Assembly: GCA_028708425.1 (NCBI GenBank)
Contig: JAQVYY010000017.1
Span: 1 to 56,946, forward strand
Origin: Bacteroidales bacterium
GTDB taxonomy: Bacteria > Bacteroidota > Bacteroidia > Bacteroidales > Tenuifilaceae
Direction of reading: 5' to 3'
Length of the DNA: 56,946 nucleotides
Below, in pieces: positions 33,837 to 42,526 of this stretch. The notes beneath the pieces are model-generated. The model saw only the letters and a list, made by a program, of their open reading frames with translations. It was not told the origin of the DNA and made no database searches. Position 1 is the stretch's first letter. Every line of letters starts with the position of its first letter. Both the position numbers and the translations under genes were made by a program.

Positions 33837-34622
33837 ATGTTTGGAATTATAAATCAAAGTTTGGCACCTCTCAGGGCTGAACCTTTTGAAAGAAGCGAAA
33901 TGATTAGCCAGCTAATTTTTGGCGAAACGTTTTCGATTGTCGAGAAGCATAGGGAATGGCTTAGGGTTAATGTTTCGTACGACAACTACGAGGGCTGGAT
34001 AGATACAAAGCTATGCGAGGTTATAGACGAGGAGCAGATGAACCTACTTACGATTGATGGTGCTTCGAGATTGGCAACATGCCTTTTTTCTACCACCAAA
34101 CAGGGTTGCGAGCACCCTATAAAACTTTGCCCTGGGGCAGTTTTGTACAGCTTCGACAAAACAATGGGAACCCACAGCCTGGTGAACGAAATATACAAAA
34201 CGCATAGCACTCCCTTTGCAAAAGAAGATGATAACCAGGCAGATACCCTTTTGGAGGTATTACGACCCTTTATGAATGCGCCATACCTTTGGGGTGGCAG
34301 GTCGCCCTATGGGATTGACTGCTCGGGGCTTGTTCAGGTAGCTTATAAAATTATGGGATACAAAATCCCCAGAGATGCAAGCCAACAGGTACTAAATGGC
34401 GAAACTATTGATTTTCTCAATCTCACAAAACCAGGTGATTTGGCTTTTTTCGACGATGAGGAGGGAAATATAGTTCATGTTGGAATAATTTTACACAACA
34501 ATAAGATTGTTCATAGTTCAGGTCATGTAAAAGTTGACCTGCTCGACCAGCAAGGAGTTTATTCGACAAGTCAAAAAAAGTACACCCATAAGCTTAGAGT
34601 AATAAAAAGGGTGTTACAATAG
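33837..34622 (+). CDS. NlpC/P60 (C40) cell-wall peptidase with N-terminal SH3-like domain
   Basis: 261 residues. An SH3b-like N-terminal region (LAPLRAEPFERSEMISQLIFG, then WLRVNVSYDNYEGWID) is followed by a linker. The C40 domain has catalytic C162 (YGIDCSGLVQVAY), H214 (NIVHVGIIL) and the third polar residue H226 (IVHSSGHV). GKPGD-like DLAFFDD is usual for the family. It cuts the gamma-D-Glu-diaminopimelate type bond in peptidoglycan. No signal peptide is visible, so it may act on recycled muropeptides in the cytoplasm or be exported in another way. Confidence 0.88.
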   Translation: MFGIINQSLAPLRAEPFERSEMISQLIFGETFSIVEKHREWLRVNVSYDNYEGWIDTKLCEVIDEEQMNLLTIDGASRLATCLFSTTKQGCEHPIKLCPGAVLYSFDKTMGTHSLVNEIYKTHSTPFAKEDDNQADTLLEVLRPFMNAPYLWGGRSPYGIDCSGLVQVAYKIMGYKIPRDASQQVLNGETIDFLNLTKPGDLAFFDDEEGNIVHVGIILHNNKIVHSSGHVKVDLLDQQGVYSTSQKKYTHKLRVIKRVLQ

Positions 34623-34727
34623 CCACACCGCATTAACACGCTTAATGTAAGCTCTAAAAAAGAATATACAGAACTATTATAGGCAAATAAACAACATGCT
34701 TTTTGCTAGCATTCAAATATAAAACCT

Positions 34728-34835
34728 ATGATTAAACATCAAATTGTAATACTTGTAGCCATTGCAGTCGTAGCCATTTGGTTGGTATTTAAAAGAAAAG
34801 GTTCGTCGGAAAATAACGACAAACCCAACGAATAG
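34728..34835 (+). CDS. 35-residue single-span membrane peptide
   Basis: A small ORF, MIKHQIVILVAIAVVAIWLV followed by a basic FKRKG stop-transfer and a charged tail. It has one clear membrane span with positive-inside topology and a well-formed start. It ends 8 bp before the NUDIX gene, in the same direction, so the two are probably co-transcribed. No function is known. Confidence 0.55.
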   Translation: MIKHQIVILVAIAVVAIWLVFKRKGSSENNDKPNE

Positions 34836-34843
34836 AATAGAAT

Positions 34844-35281
34844 ATGAGTTACACCTACGAATACCCCCGGATGCTAGTGACGGTTGACTGCGTTATTATG
34901 CTTAAAACTCCCGATAAACCGTTACAAATACTACTGGTAAAACGAGGCAACGACCCCTACAAAGGTCACTATGCGCTTCCGGGCGGATTTCCCGAAATGG
35001 ATGAACTACTAGTTGATGCTGCTAAGCGTGAATTGGCAGAAGAGACTGGCCTATCAGGTGTTAAACTAAACCAACTAGCAGCATTCGATGCCATAGGACG
35101 TGACCCTCGCGGCAGGAATATAGCTATAGCATTTTATGGGTTTACCACTCGGGAAAATTGCACATTACAAGCTGGTGACGATGCCGCTGAGGCCGAATGG
35201 TTCACAATAGATAAACTTCCCCAGCTTGCATTTGACCATAAACATATTATTGAGCTTACTCTTTATCGGGTTGATTGCTAG
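34844..35281 (+). CDS. NUDIX hydrolase
   Basis: 145 residues. The Nudix box is complete: G-x5-E-x7-R-E-x2-E-E-x-G, in the segment GFPEMDELLVDAAKRELAEE. The opening VTVDCVIMLKTPDKPLQILLVKRGNDPYKGHYALPGG and FDAIGRDPRGR are of the ADP-ribose / NrtR-related type. It hydrolyses a nucleoside diphosphate derivative; the exact substrate is unclear and there is no DNA-binding winged helix, so it is not a full NrtR regulator. It is preceded by a small membrane peptide. Confidence 0.92.
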   Translation: MSYTYEYPRMLVTVDCVIMLKTPDKPLQILLVKRGNDPYKGHYALPGGFPEMDELLVDAAKRELAEETGLSGVKLNQLAAFDAIGRDPRGRNIAIAFYGFTTRENCTLQAGDDAAEAEWFTIDKLPQLAFDHKHIIELTLYRVDC

Positions 35282-35333
35282 TTACTGATAAAGCGAATCT
35301 TTCTACCTCCGATAAAGAAATCGGCTACAAAAA

Positions 35334-36614
35334 CTACAAAATCATACCAGCACCAACGGTTACGTTGGTTGCCTCATCGATAATAATAAGGCTTCCTGTT
35401 ACCCTATTCTGACGGTACGAGTCGTAAAAGAGCGGTTTTGTGGTACGAATTTTTATGCAAGCAATATCGTTTAGCCCAATAGATTTATCGTCGTAAACCT
35501 TTTCGAGCGAATTGATATCAACCTTATACTTAACCTCCTTAAGCATGCATCTAACATCGTTCGAAGTGTGCTTTACAGTATATTTGGCCGATGGATTAAG
35601 AGGACTATCGCTAAGCCAGCAAACCATTAAATCGACATCCTGCTCCACGCTAACACCGTTCTCAGCAGGCACCAGCATGCACCCACGGCTAACATCAATA
35701 TCGTCGGTAAGGGTAACGGTAACCGACTGGGGAACGCTAGCGGTTTCGAGTTTCTTTTCGTGAAAAACTATGGACTCGATGTTTGAGGTAAAACCCGAGG
35801 GTAAAACCTTTACCTTATCGCCCACCCTAAAAGTGCCGCTGGCCATACGCCCTGCATATCCTCTAAAATCGGGGAATTCGGCTAGCTGCGGACGGATAAC
35901 ATACTGTATAGGTAAACGGGCATCAACCTGATTTTGGTCGTTGCCTATATGTATATTTTCGAGTAAAAACATTAGGGTTGGCCCATCGTACCAAGGCATA
36001 TTTTGTGAGCGCTTAACCACATTGTCGCCCAGTAGTGCCGAGATAGGCAAAAACCTAACATCCTTAAGGTCAAGATTTGCCGAGAACTCATGAAAACGTT
36101 TCTGTATACCTGTAAAAACCTCCTCGCTAAAATCTACTAAATCCATCTTATTAACACAAACAATTACATGGGGAATACAAAGCAACGAAGCTATGTATGC
36201 ATGGCGAATGGTTTGCTCTATTACCCCGTGCCTAGCATCGATAAGTATTACGGCTGCGTTTGCTGATGATGCTCCCGTAACCATATTACGGGTATACTGA
36301 ATATGCCCAGGTGTATCGGCAATAATAAATTTACGCTTGGGCGTATGAAAATAGCGATAGGCCACATCGATGGTAATACCCTGTTCGCGCTCGGCCCTGA
36401 GGCCATCGGTTAAAAGGGCCAGGTTAACGTAATCCTCGCCTTTTTTTACGCTTGCACGCTCAACCTCTTCCATCTGATCCTGAAAGATTGCCTTTGAGTC
36501 GTATAGCAAGCGGCCAATAAGTGTGCTTTTACCATCGTCAACGCTACCTGCGGTTGTAAACCTAAGCAGCTCCATGTTAAGATATGCTGAATCTTTTGCT
36601 GATGTATTATCCAT
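35334..36614 (-). CDS. cysN: Sulfate adenylyltransferase subunit 1 (GTPase)
   Basis: 426 residues, an EF-Tu-like GTPase. G1 P-loop GSVDDGKSTLIGRLLYDS, G3 DTPGHIQYTRNM and G4 NKMD are intact, followed by two beta-barrel domains. Together with CysD it makes adenosine phosphosulfate from ATP and sulfate. It is the last gene of cysC-cysD-cysN. It is not fused to CysC; the kinase is separate. Confidence 0.96.
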   Translation of the reverse strand: MDNTSAKDSAYLNMELLRFTTAGSVDDGKSTLIGRLLYDSKAIFQDQMEEVERASVKKGEDYVNLALLTDGLRAEREQGITIDVAYRYFHTPKRKFIIADTPGHIQYTRNMVTGASSANAAVILIDARHGVIEQTIRHAYIASLLCIPHVIVCVNKMDLVDFSEEVFTGIQKRFHEFSANLDLKDVRFLPISALLGDNVVKRSQNMPWYDGPTLMFLLENIHIGNDQNQVDARLPIQYVIRPQLAEFPDFRGYAGRMASGTFRVGDKVKVLPSGFTSNIESIVFHEKKLETASVPQSVTVTLTDDIDVSRGCMLVPAENGVSVEQDVDLMVCWLSDSPLNPSAKYTVKHTSNDVRCMLKEVKYKVDINSLEKVYDDKSIGLNDIACIKIRTTKPLFYDSYRQNRVTGSLIIIDEATNVTVGAGMIL

Positions 36615-36652
36615 AGGAAAAAAAATTGAAATTTTTACAAAAAGTTTACCGT

Positions 36653-37558
36653 TTAGAAATATCCCTCAATCTTGCGGTCTTCCATTGCCGCTTCGCTTCG
36701 TTTATCATCGGAACGATTACCCCGTTCGGTAGTTCTAATGGCAGCAACCTCTCTAATAATATCGGTCAGGTTATGAGCAGCTGACTCAACAGCCCCGGTA
36801 CATGTGGCATCGCCAATGGTTCTAAAGCGTACTATCTTCTTCTCAACCTTTTCGGTGTCTCTAATCTTCATAAAGGGGGTTTTGGCATACAGCACCCCAT
36901 CGCGTAAAAACACCTCACGCTCATGCGAGAAGTAAATGTTTGGTATATCAATATTCTCTAGCATGATGTACTGCCAAATATCCATCTCGGTCCAGTTGCT
37001 AATGGGGAAAACCCTAAAATGCTCGCCCATATTCTTTCGTCCGTTAAAAATATTCCATAGCTCTGGCCGCTGATTTTTTGGATCCCATTGGCCAAACTCA
37101 TCCCGATGCGAGAAGAAGCGTTCCTTCGCCCTAGCCTTCTCCTCATCGCGCCGTCCACCACCCATAGCGCAATCGAACTTATGCTTTTCAATAGCATCCA
37201 AAAGAGTAACGGTTTGAATACGGTTTCGGCTGGCATTATACCCCTTTTCCTCTACGGCCAAGCCGTTATCTATCGACTCTTGAACCGAGGCCACAATAAT
37301 AGGAACACCCGTTTCGGCTGATAGCTTGTCGCGAAACTCGATGGTTTCGGAAAAGTTATGACCGGTATCGATATGCATTAAAGGGAAAGGCACTCGGGCG
37401 GGATAAAAAGCCTTACGGGCGAGATGAAACATTACAATTGAATCCTTTCCGCCGCTAAAAAGCATCACAGGGTTTTCAAACTGAGCCGATACCTCACGAA
37501 GAACAAATATCGACTCCGACTCTAATTCTCGTAAATGATTGATTGTAAATTGCTTCAT
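36653..37558 (-). CDS. cysD: Sulfate adenylyltransferase subunit 2
   Basis: 301 residues, a PP-loop ATP pyrophosphatase. SGGKDSIVMFHLARKAFYP is the PP motif, followed by MHIDTGHNFSETIEFRD and GGGRRDEEKARAKERFFS. It transfers AMP to sulfate, powered by CysN GTP hydrolysis. It lies 38 bp upstream of cysN and 44 bp downstream of cysC. Confidence 0.97.
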   Translation of the reverse strand: MKQFTINHLRELESESIFVLREVSAQFENPVMLFSGGKDSIVMFHLARKAFYPARVPFPLMHIDTGHNFSETIEFRDKLSAETGVPIIVASVQESIDNGLAVEEKGYNASRNRIQTVTLLDAIEKHKFDCAMGGGRRDEEKARAKERFFSHRDEFGQWDPKNQRPELWNIFNGRKNMGEHFRVFPISNWTEMDIWQYIMLENIDIPNIYFSHEREVFLRDGVLYAKTPFMKIRDTEKVEKKIVRFRTIGDATCTGAVESAAHNLTDIIREVAAIRTTERGNRSDDKRSEAAMEDRKIEGYF

Positions 37559-37602
37559 AATAATAATATATATGGCAAATAGTTAGTTACATTAGGTTAA
37601 AA

Positions 37603-38130
37603 CTACAAAAACTTTTTCAGGATTTTATCCCAAAGGAAATCAACCATCTGTTCAGCGCTTTGCTCGGATGCGTCAACCTTTACACTAGGGTTCAACGGGT
37701 TTTCAAAAGGTGACGAAACCCCTGTAAAATCTTTTAAAACCCCAGCTTTAGCTTTCTGGTACAACCCCTTACCATCGCGCTGCATACAAACCGAAAGCGG
37801 AGTGCATACATGTACCTCAATAAAGCTATCGGCTCCAATAATACTTTTAGCCTGCTCGCGAATAGCTATAGTAGGCGAAACAAACGAACAGATAGCCATT
37901 ACGCCAGAGTTCACAACCATACGAGCCATTTGAGCTGCTCGGCGGATATTCTCGGACCTATCAGCAAGCGAAAAACCCAGGTCGGAACTTAACGACTTTC
38001 GAAACTCATCGCCATCGATGGTAACAGCGGGAATTCCTTTTTCTGCCAAGGAACGATGCAAAGCATTGCCCAAGGTTGTTTTACCAGCTGACGGTAAGCC
38101 TGTTAGCCAAATCGCCTTTGGAATGCCCAT
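37603..38130 (-). CDS. cysC: Adenylylsulfate kinase
   Basis: 175 residues, slightly short for the family. P-loop GLPSAGKTTLGNALH, DGDEFRKSLSSDLGFSLADRSENIRRAAQMARMV, and VCTPLSVCMQRDGKGLYQKAKAG. It makes PAPS, the donor for sulfation or for PAPS reductase. It is first in the operon, with a TATATTTG box 23 bp upstream. No cysH or sulfotransferase is in the window, so reduction versus sulfation cannot be decided here. Confidence 0.96.
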   Translation of the reverse strand: MGIPKAIWLTGLPSAGKTTLGNALHRSLAEKGIPAVTIDGDEFRKSLSSDLGFSLADRSENIRRAAQMARMVVNSGVMAICSFVSPTIAIREQAKSIIGADSFIEVHVCTPLSVCMQRDGKGLYQKAKAGVLKDFTGVSSPFENPLNPSVKVDASEQSAEQMVDFLWDKILKKFL

Positions 38131-38153
38131 TCACTTTACAATTTAATAAGGTA

Positions 38154-38161
38154 CAAATATA
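38154..38161 (-). promoter_or_regulatory. -7 box (TATATTTG) of cysCDN
   Basis: A perfect TAnnTTTG box on the minus strand, 23 bp before the cysC ATG. Confidence 0.6.
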
Positions 38162-38196
38162 GCATTATTAAGCTTGTTGAAAAATTTAGCAAAGCA

Positions 38197-38226
38197 CAAA
38201 AAAAGCGGGAGTGTTCGCCCCCGCCT
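38197..38226 (-). terminator. Terminator after the M16 peptidase gene
   Basis: On the minus strand GCGGGGGCGAAC then ACTCCCGC with T7 (TTTTTTTG). It lies about 25 bp beyond repeat copy 9, so the M16 mRNA probably carries the full repeat in its 3' UTR. Confidence 0.8.
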
Positions 38227-38251
38227 TATCAAAAAAAAGATGTAAGTGTAA

Positions 38252-38400
38252 TTAGCCCCAATTATTCATTCGAATAATTGCTGTCTCCGACAGCGACTAA
38301 GTTTCATAACCAATTTTGTTATCAAAAATTGGGTTCGACTATGTTGGGGTAACCCACAGTTGCATTCATCTTTAACAAATTTGATGAATAATGTGGGTTA
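38252..38400 (+). repeat. Full-length copy 9 of the 150-bp repeat
   Basis: Runs from TTAGCCCCAATTATTCATTC to GTGGGTTA(G). Its right terminus overlaps the M16 stop codon: the gene reads TAC-TAA into the repeat end. In the right hairpin both arms carry matching changes (AACCCACA.. / ..ATGTGGGTT), preserving the pairing. Confidence 0.93.
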
Positions 38401-41298
38401 GTATTTAAAAATTTGTTCTCGGCTAACCTTTTCAACGGGCCCAAATTTTTCACCTATCTCTTTAAAATCCAATACCTTTTCGTTACCTAAAATAACATAG
38501 GTTTTAGGCTGATTCTTAATATAGTTCTCATTAAAGGCAACCACATCATCAATGGTCATTCCCGGAATAGTTTCCCAGTACATTTTACGAATATCGCCAG
38601 TGTAGCCCATTCTATCGGCCCTTAGATAGTTCCAAACAACGCTCATTTTGGTAACCCGCTCGTTACGAATACCATTTAAAATAGATTCTTTAGCTAGGCC
38701 AAATGCCTTATCGGAAACTGGCATATTGTTATATAGGTCGTCGAAAGCGGTAAATGCTTCAACAGTTTTATCGTTTTGAGTTGCAATGAAACCAGTATTC
38801 ATAAATGGCTCATCGGGTTTACTAGGTGTACCGTAGAACGAATAAGCAGTATAGGCCAAACCTCTCTTCTCGCGTAGCTCCTGGAAAACAATTGCGCTCA
38901 TTCCTGAACCAAAATAGTTGTTAAACATCGAGGTTTTTGGAAGAAGATCGTAATCGTAATCAACACCACGGCTAATTAGCTGTAAGTACGACTGATTAGC
39001 ATCGTAGTGGGAGAATACAACCCTATTCTTTTGGGTAGGTAGCTTTTCGAAATCGTAAGCGGCAGGAATTTCGGCAAACTCTGTGGGTACAGCATGAATT
39101 TCCTCAACCATAGCTTTTAGCTCATCAACAGTTGATGGCCCGTAGTAAAGAATTTTATGCGGATAGGTTGATAAGCTCTTAATCTTGTTGATTAACGTTT
39201 CGGACTTAACACGCTTTAACTCGCTATTAGTAGGCTTACTGTTGAATGGCGATTTAGATCCATAGGTAGCATAGCTAACCAAACCAGAGAATACGGAGCG
39301 TTGGTTTTGCATTGCATTTTGGCGTGAGCGCAACTCATTTTGGATATAGAAAGCAAGCGCTTCGTCGTTGGGCTGACAATCGGTCATTAACGACTCGAGC
39401 AGCTTAACAGCAGCCTCCTGATTATCACCTAATCCGCTAACGTAAACATAGGTTTCGTCGCCTGAAGAGAATACGTTGAACGAGCAAGCAAGCTTGTAAA
39501 ACTCCTGCTTAATTTGCTCGGCAGTAAACTCTGAAGTGCCAAGATACTCAAGGTATCCAGAAGCTAGATTTAGCCAGCTGTCGTTTTCGGTTCCAAATGG
39601 ATAGTAGTAAAACAGCGAGAACGTATTATTCTCTATATTCTCTTTATGTAGAATTTCGAGATTACTAGCGGTTGTTACCTTATTAAGGTCCTTATTAAAA
39701 TCGAGAAATACAGGTTCAATCTCTTTAACCTCTCGCTCTTTAAAGGCTTTCAGATATTCCGATTCTACATCGCGATTGATGTGAATTGGGGTAATGGCTG
39801 GTTTTTCGACAAGTTCAACATCGGGTGCTCCCTGACGCTTGTAAACAACAGCATAGTTTGAGGTTAGATGCTCGTTGGCAAAAGCAACGATTTCATCCTT
39901 GGTAATCTTTCCTAGCTCATCAATATACGAAACGGCATCGGCCCAATCGATATCATTGGTAAAGCTACTTGACATGGCCCATGCTCTACCCGCGCTGCTC
40001 TCGAGCCTACGCATTTCGTTCAACTTTAGGTTATTGATGGTAGCATCAATCATCCAATCGGGGAATTCGCCTTTTTTCAAAAGTTCAACCTGCTCAAGCA
40101 GAATATCTTTAACCTCTTCGAGGGTTTGTCCCCCTTTATTCATTCCATACAGAATAAGCATGGAGTAATCGGCTAGTTTGTATGCGTATGCACCAGAACG
40201 TAGCGTTTTTTGCTGAAGGTTAACGTTAAGGTCAATTAAACCGGTTGACCTATTAGATAGCATCATGCTTACCATATCGGCCATCATGGCCTCATGGCTG
40301 GCAGCTCCGGGGAAACGGAAACCTACATTTACACGCTCAGCTTCGAGACCAATCACCTCTGCCACGAGAGGCTCTTCGATTGGGTCTTCGGGCTCGAAAG
40401 TAAATTCAGGAACCTCTTTTCTTTCCAATTTACCAAAATGCTTATCTACAATTTTAATGGCCTCGTCGGGGTCAAAATCACCAGCAAGAACTACCGCCAT
40501 ATTGTTAGGCACATAGTAAGTATCGTAAAAATTCTTTATGTTGATAATTGAGGGATTTTTAAGATGTTCTGCCTCGCCCAAAGTGGTTTGTAATCCGTAT
40601 GGGTGCTTAGAAAAAAGAAGGCTATTAAGTGCTTCGCTTGCCTTACGATTATCCTGAGTAAGCGACATATTCTTTTCCTCGTAAACAGTTTCTAGCTCTG
40701 TATGGAAAAGCCTGATGGTAGCATCCTCAAAGCGATGAGCTTGGGCAATAGCCCAGTTCTCGAGCTGGTTACTTGGAACATTCTCCATATAAACTGTAAA
40801 GTCGTTTGAAGTTCCAGCATTTGTTCCTTGAGAACCAATTGTACTCATCAACTTATCGTACTCATTTGGAATAGCATACTTAGATGCCTCGTACGAAACG
40901 CTATCGATTACACTATAAATCTCGGCACGTTTATCGGGATCGGTTTCATTGCGATACTCTTCAAACAGCTCCTCAATCCTATCGAGCAATGGTTTCTCTT
41001 TTTCCCAGTCGAGGGTACCAAAGCGCGATGTTCCTTTAAACATTAGATGCTCAAAGTAGTGAGCAAGGCCCGTGGTTTCAGCGGGGTCGTACTTACTTCC
41101 CACCTTCACCGATACGTAAGCCTGTATACGAGGTTCATCCTTATAAACGCTCATGTAAACTTTTAATCCATTATCGAGTGTATAGATCCTCGTGTTCATG
41201 GGGTCGTTGGGTACGGTTTGGTAGCTATACTTCTCGCACGACGACATAAGGCCTGCCAGCATAGGAAGCATTAGCACCATTAAAAATAATTTTTTCAT
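38398..41298 (-). CDS. M16-family (insulinase-like) zinc peptidase lipoprotein
   Basis: 966 residues with a lipobox Cys21 (GLMSSCEK). The inverted zinc motif is H80-Y-F-E83-H84 (GLAHYFEHLMFKG) with the distal Glu in ETVYEEKNMSL. The length and a second, inactive M16 unit (AFYIQNELRSRQNAMQNQRS, FNNYFGSGMSAIVFQELREKRGLAYTAYS) fit the two-unit clamshell type. It degrades peptides in the periplasm or at the surface. Its stop codon is provided by repeat copy 9, whose hairpins then form its 3' UTR. Confidence 0.94.
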   Translation of the reverse strand: MKKLFLMVLMLPMLAGLMSSCEKYSYQTVPNDPMNTRIYTLDNGLKVYMSVYKDEPRIQAYVSVKVGSKYDPAETTGLAHYFEHLMFKGTSRFGTLDWEKEKPLLDRIEELFEEYRNETDPDKRAEIYSVIDSVSYEASKYAIPNEYDKLMSTIGSQGTNAGTSNDFTVYMENVPSNQLENWAIAQAHRFEDATIRLFHTELETVYEEKNMSLTQDNRKASEALNSLLFSKHPYGLQTTLGEAEHLKNPSIINIKNFYDTYYVPNNMAVVLAGDFDPDEAIKIVDKHFGKLERKEVPEFTFEPEDPIEEPLVAEVIGLEAERVNVGFRFPGAASHEAMMADMVSMMLSNRSTGLIDLNVNLQQKTLRSGAYAYKLADYSMLILYGMNKGGQTLEEVKDILLEQVELLKKGEFPDWMIDATINNLKLNEMRRLESSAGRAWAMSSSFTNDIDWADAVSYIDELGKITKDEIVAFANEHLTSNYAVVYKRQGAPDVELVEKPAITPIHINRDVESEYLKAFKEREVKEIEPVFLDFNKDLNKVTTASNLEILHKENIENNTFSLFYYYPFGTENDSWLNLASGYLEYLGTSEFTAEQIKQEFYKLACSFNVFSSGDETYVYVSGLGDNQEAAVKLLESLMTDCQPNDEALAFYIQNELRSRQNAMQNQRSVFSGLVSYATYGSKSPFNSKPTNSELKRVKSETLINKIKSLSTYPHKILYYGPSTVDELKAMVEEIHAVPTEFAEIPAAYDFEKLPTQKNRVVFSHYDANQSYLQLISRGVDYDYDLLPKTSMFNNYFGSGMSAIVFQELREKRGLAYTAYSFYGTPSKPDEPFMNTGFIATQNDKTVEAFTAFDDLYNNMPVSDKAFGLAKESILNGIRNERVTKMSVVWNYLRADRMGYTGDIRKMYWETIPGMTIDDVVAFNENYIKNQPKTYVILGNEKVLDFKEIGEKFGPVEKVSREQIFKY

Positions 41299-41397
41299 TT
41301 CAGATTGGTTTAGGTTAAAATTTTAATAGTTCGAAATTAATTAAAAAAAATGAAGATTAATGCCGATTAGCTAAGAAAATGAATGATTCTTATGAGA

Positions 41398-41448
41398 TTA
41401 ACCCCTATTATTCAACTTTAACAAATTTGATGAATTATATCGGGTTAA
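41398..41448 (+). repeat. Ends-only copy of the repeat (51 bp)
   Basis: TTAACCCCTATTATTCA, short loop TTTAACAAATTT, GATGAATTATATCGGGTTAA: left terminus plus right hairpin. It lies upstream of the M16 gene and is diverged from perfect pairing. Confidence 0.7.
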
Positions 41449-41477
41449 ATACTATGACTAAGTATCAGGGCTAGGGT

Positions 41478-41513
41478 TTAACCCCAATTATTCAAATGAA
41501 TAATTGGGGTTAA
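41478..41513. repeat. Ends-only copy: perfect 17-bp palindrome of the left end
   Basis: TTAACCCCAATTATTCA, two bases, then its exact reverse complement. It corresponds to the left hairpin of the full element, with TTAA on both sides. It lies 2 bp beyond the response-regulator stop codon (leftward gene) and could act as its terminator, although no long T-run follows. Confidence 0.8.
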
Positions 41514-41515
41514 GG

Positions 41516-42205
41516 CTAATTCATAAACTTATAACCAACCCCCTTAACGGTTTTAATAAAATTGTCCCCTATTTTCTCTCTCAACTTTCTGATATAAACA
41601 TCTATTGTTCGGTCGCCAACTATAATATTATCGTCCCAAACAGAAGCAAATATTTCGTTACGAGTAAATACTTTTTGGGGTCGACTACACAATAATTCAA
41701 GAAGTTCAAACTCCTTTTTGGGAAGGTTAATCTCAACCCCGTTTATGGAAACTAGGTACCTCTCCTTATCAATAGTTAATCCGCTACCCGGATGTTGTCC
41801 TGCAGCGTGTTCGCTAATTACAGTATTAGCCCTTTTCAAGAGTGCTTTCACCCTACTAAGCAACACCTTGGGTGTTATGGGCTTAGTGATATAATCATCG
41901 CCCCCAGCGTCAAAACCAGCAATTTGCGAGTAATCTTCGCCCCTAGCGGTAAGGAATGCGACCAAAGTATTTTTAAGGTTTTTGTGCTTCCTAATCTCCT
42001 TACAAGTTTTCAGCCCGTCCATCTCGGGCATCATAACATCGAGCAAAATTAAATGCGGAATAACATCCTCGGCAATCGTAACAGCATCCATACCATTGCT
42101 TGCTACAAATACTTGAAACCCCTCTTTTCGTAAGTTATAGCCAACAAATTCAAGTATGTCGGGTTCGTCATCAACCAAAAGTATTCTGTAATTCTTATTA
42201 TCCAT
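41516..42205 (-). CDS. OmpR/PhoB-family response regulator
   Basis: 229 residues from MDNKNYRILLVDDEPDILEF. Receiver domain: acidic pair D12-D13, phospho-acceptor D56 (HLILLDVMMPEMDG), T86 and K108 (DYITKPITP). C-terminal winged-helix DNA-binding domain: EFELLELLCSRPQKVFTRNEI, DRTIDVYIRKLREKIG, FIKTVKGVGYKF. No histidine kinase gene is adjacent, so it is an orphan regulator. The start is two codons inside the ORF, which begins at TTG. A TACCTTTG box precedes it. Confidence 0.94.
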   Translation of the reverse strand: MDNKNYRILLVDDEPDILEFVGYNLRKEGFQVFVASNGMDAVTIAEDVIPHLILLDVMMPEMDGLKTCKEIRKHKNLKNTLVAFLTARGEDYSQIAGFDAGGDDYITKPITPKVLLSRVKALLKRANTVISEHAAGQHPGSGLTIDKERYLVSINGVEINLPKKEFELLELLCSRPQKVFTRNEIFASVWDDNIIVGDRTIDVYIRKLREKIGDNFIKTVKGVGYKFMN

Positions 42206-42249
42206 TTTCAATAATTTGGCAACAAAACAATAGCTGGTTACGTTTTCAA

Positions 42250-42257
42250 CAAAGGTA
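42250..42257 (-). promoter_or_regulatory. -7 box (TACCTTTG) of the response regulator
   Basis: A perfect TAnnTTTG box on the minus strand, 44 bp before the ATG. The rest of the 320-bp gap up to the SDR gene shows no gene; two CATATTTG sites (around 42449 and 42472) are near-consensus boxes for the rightward SDR gene. Confidence 0.5.
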
Positions 42258-42526
42258 AATATACAAATAATAAATATAGCTAGATGTACACCCTACTATT
42301 CATAAAAAAATCCACTCTTCATAATATATCACTACTTATAGAAATAAGGGAACGAACAAAGACTTCGCATACTACCAAATTTTAGTGCTAACACCTTACA
42401 AAACCCACGGCTGGCTAGTCCGCATTTTATCTCTTAAGCGAAGCACATCATATTTGTTTGAAAAAATTTTGCATATTTGCAGTGGCTGGGGCTATTCTTC
42501 AGCTTCACTTTTACTATTTATTTGCT

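Noticed and set aside
41478-41513. Simple Rho-independent terminator as full explanation of the palindrome
   Set aside because: It may act as one, but its sequence is exactly the left hairpin of the dispersed repeat including TTAA on both sides, and it lacks a proper T-run.
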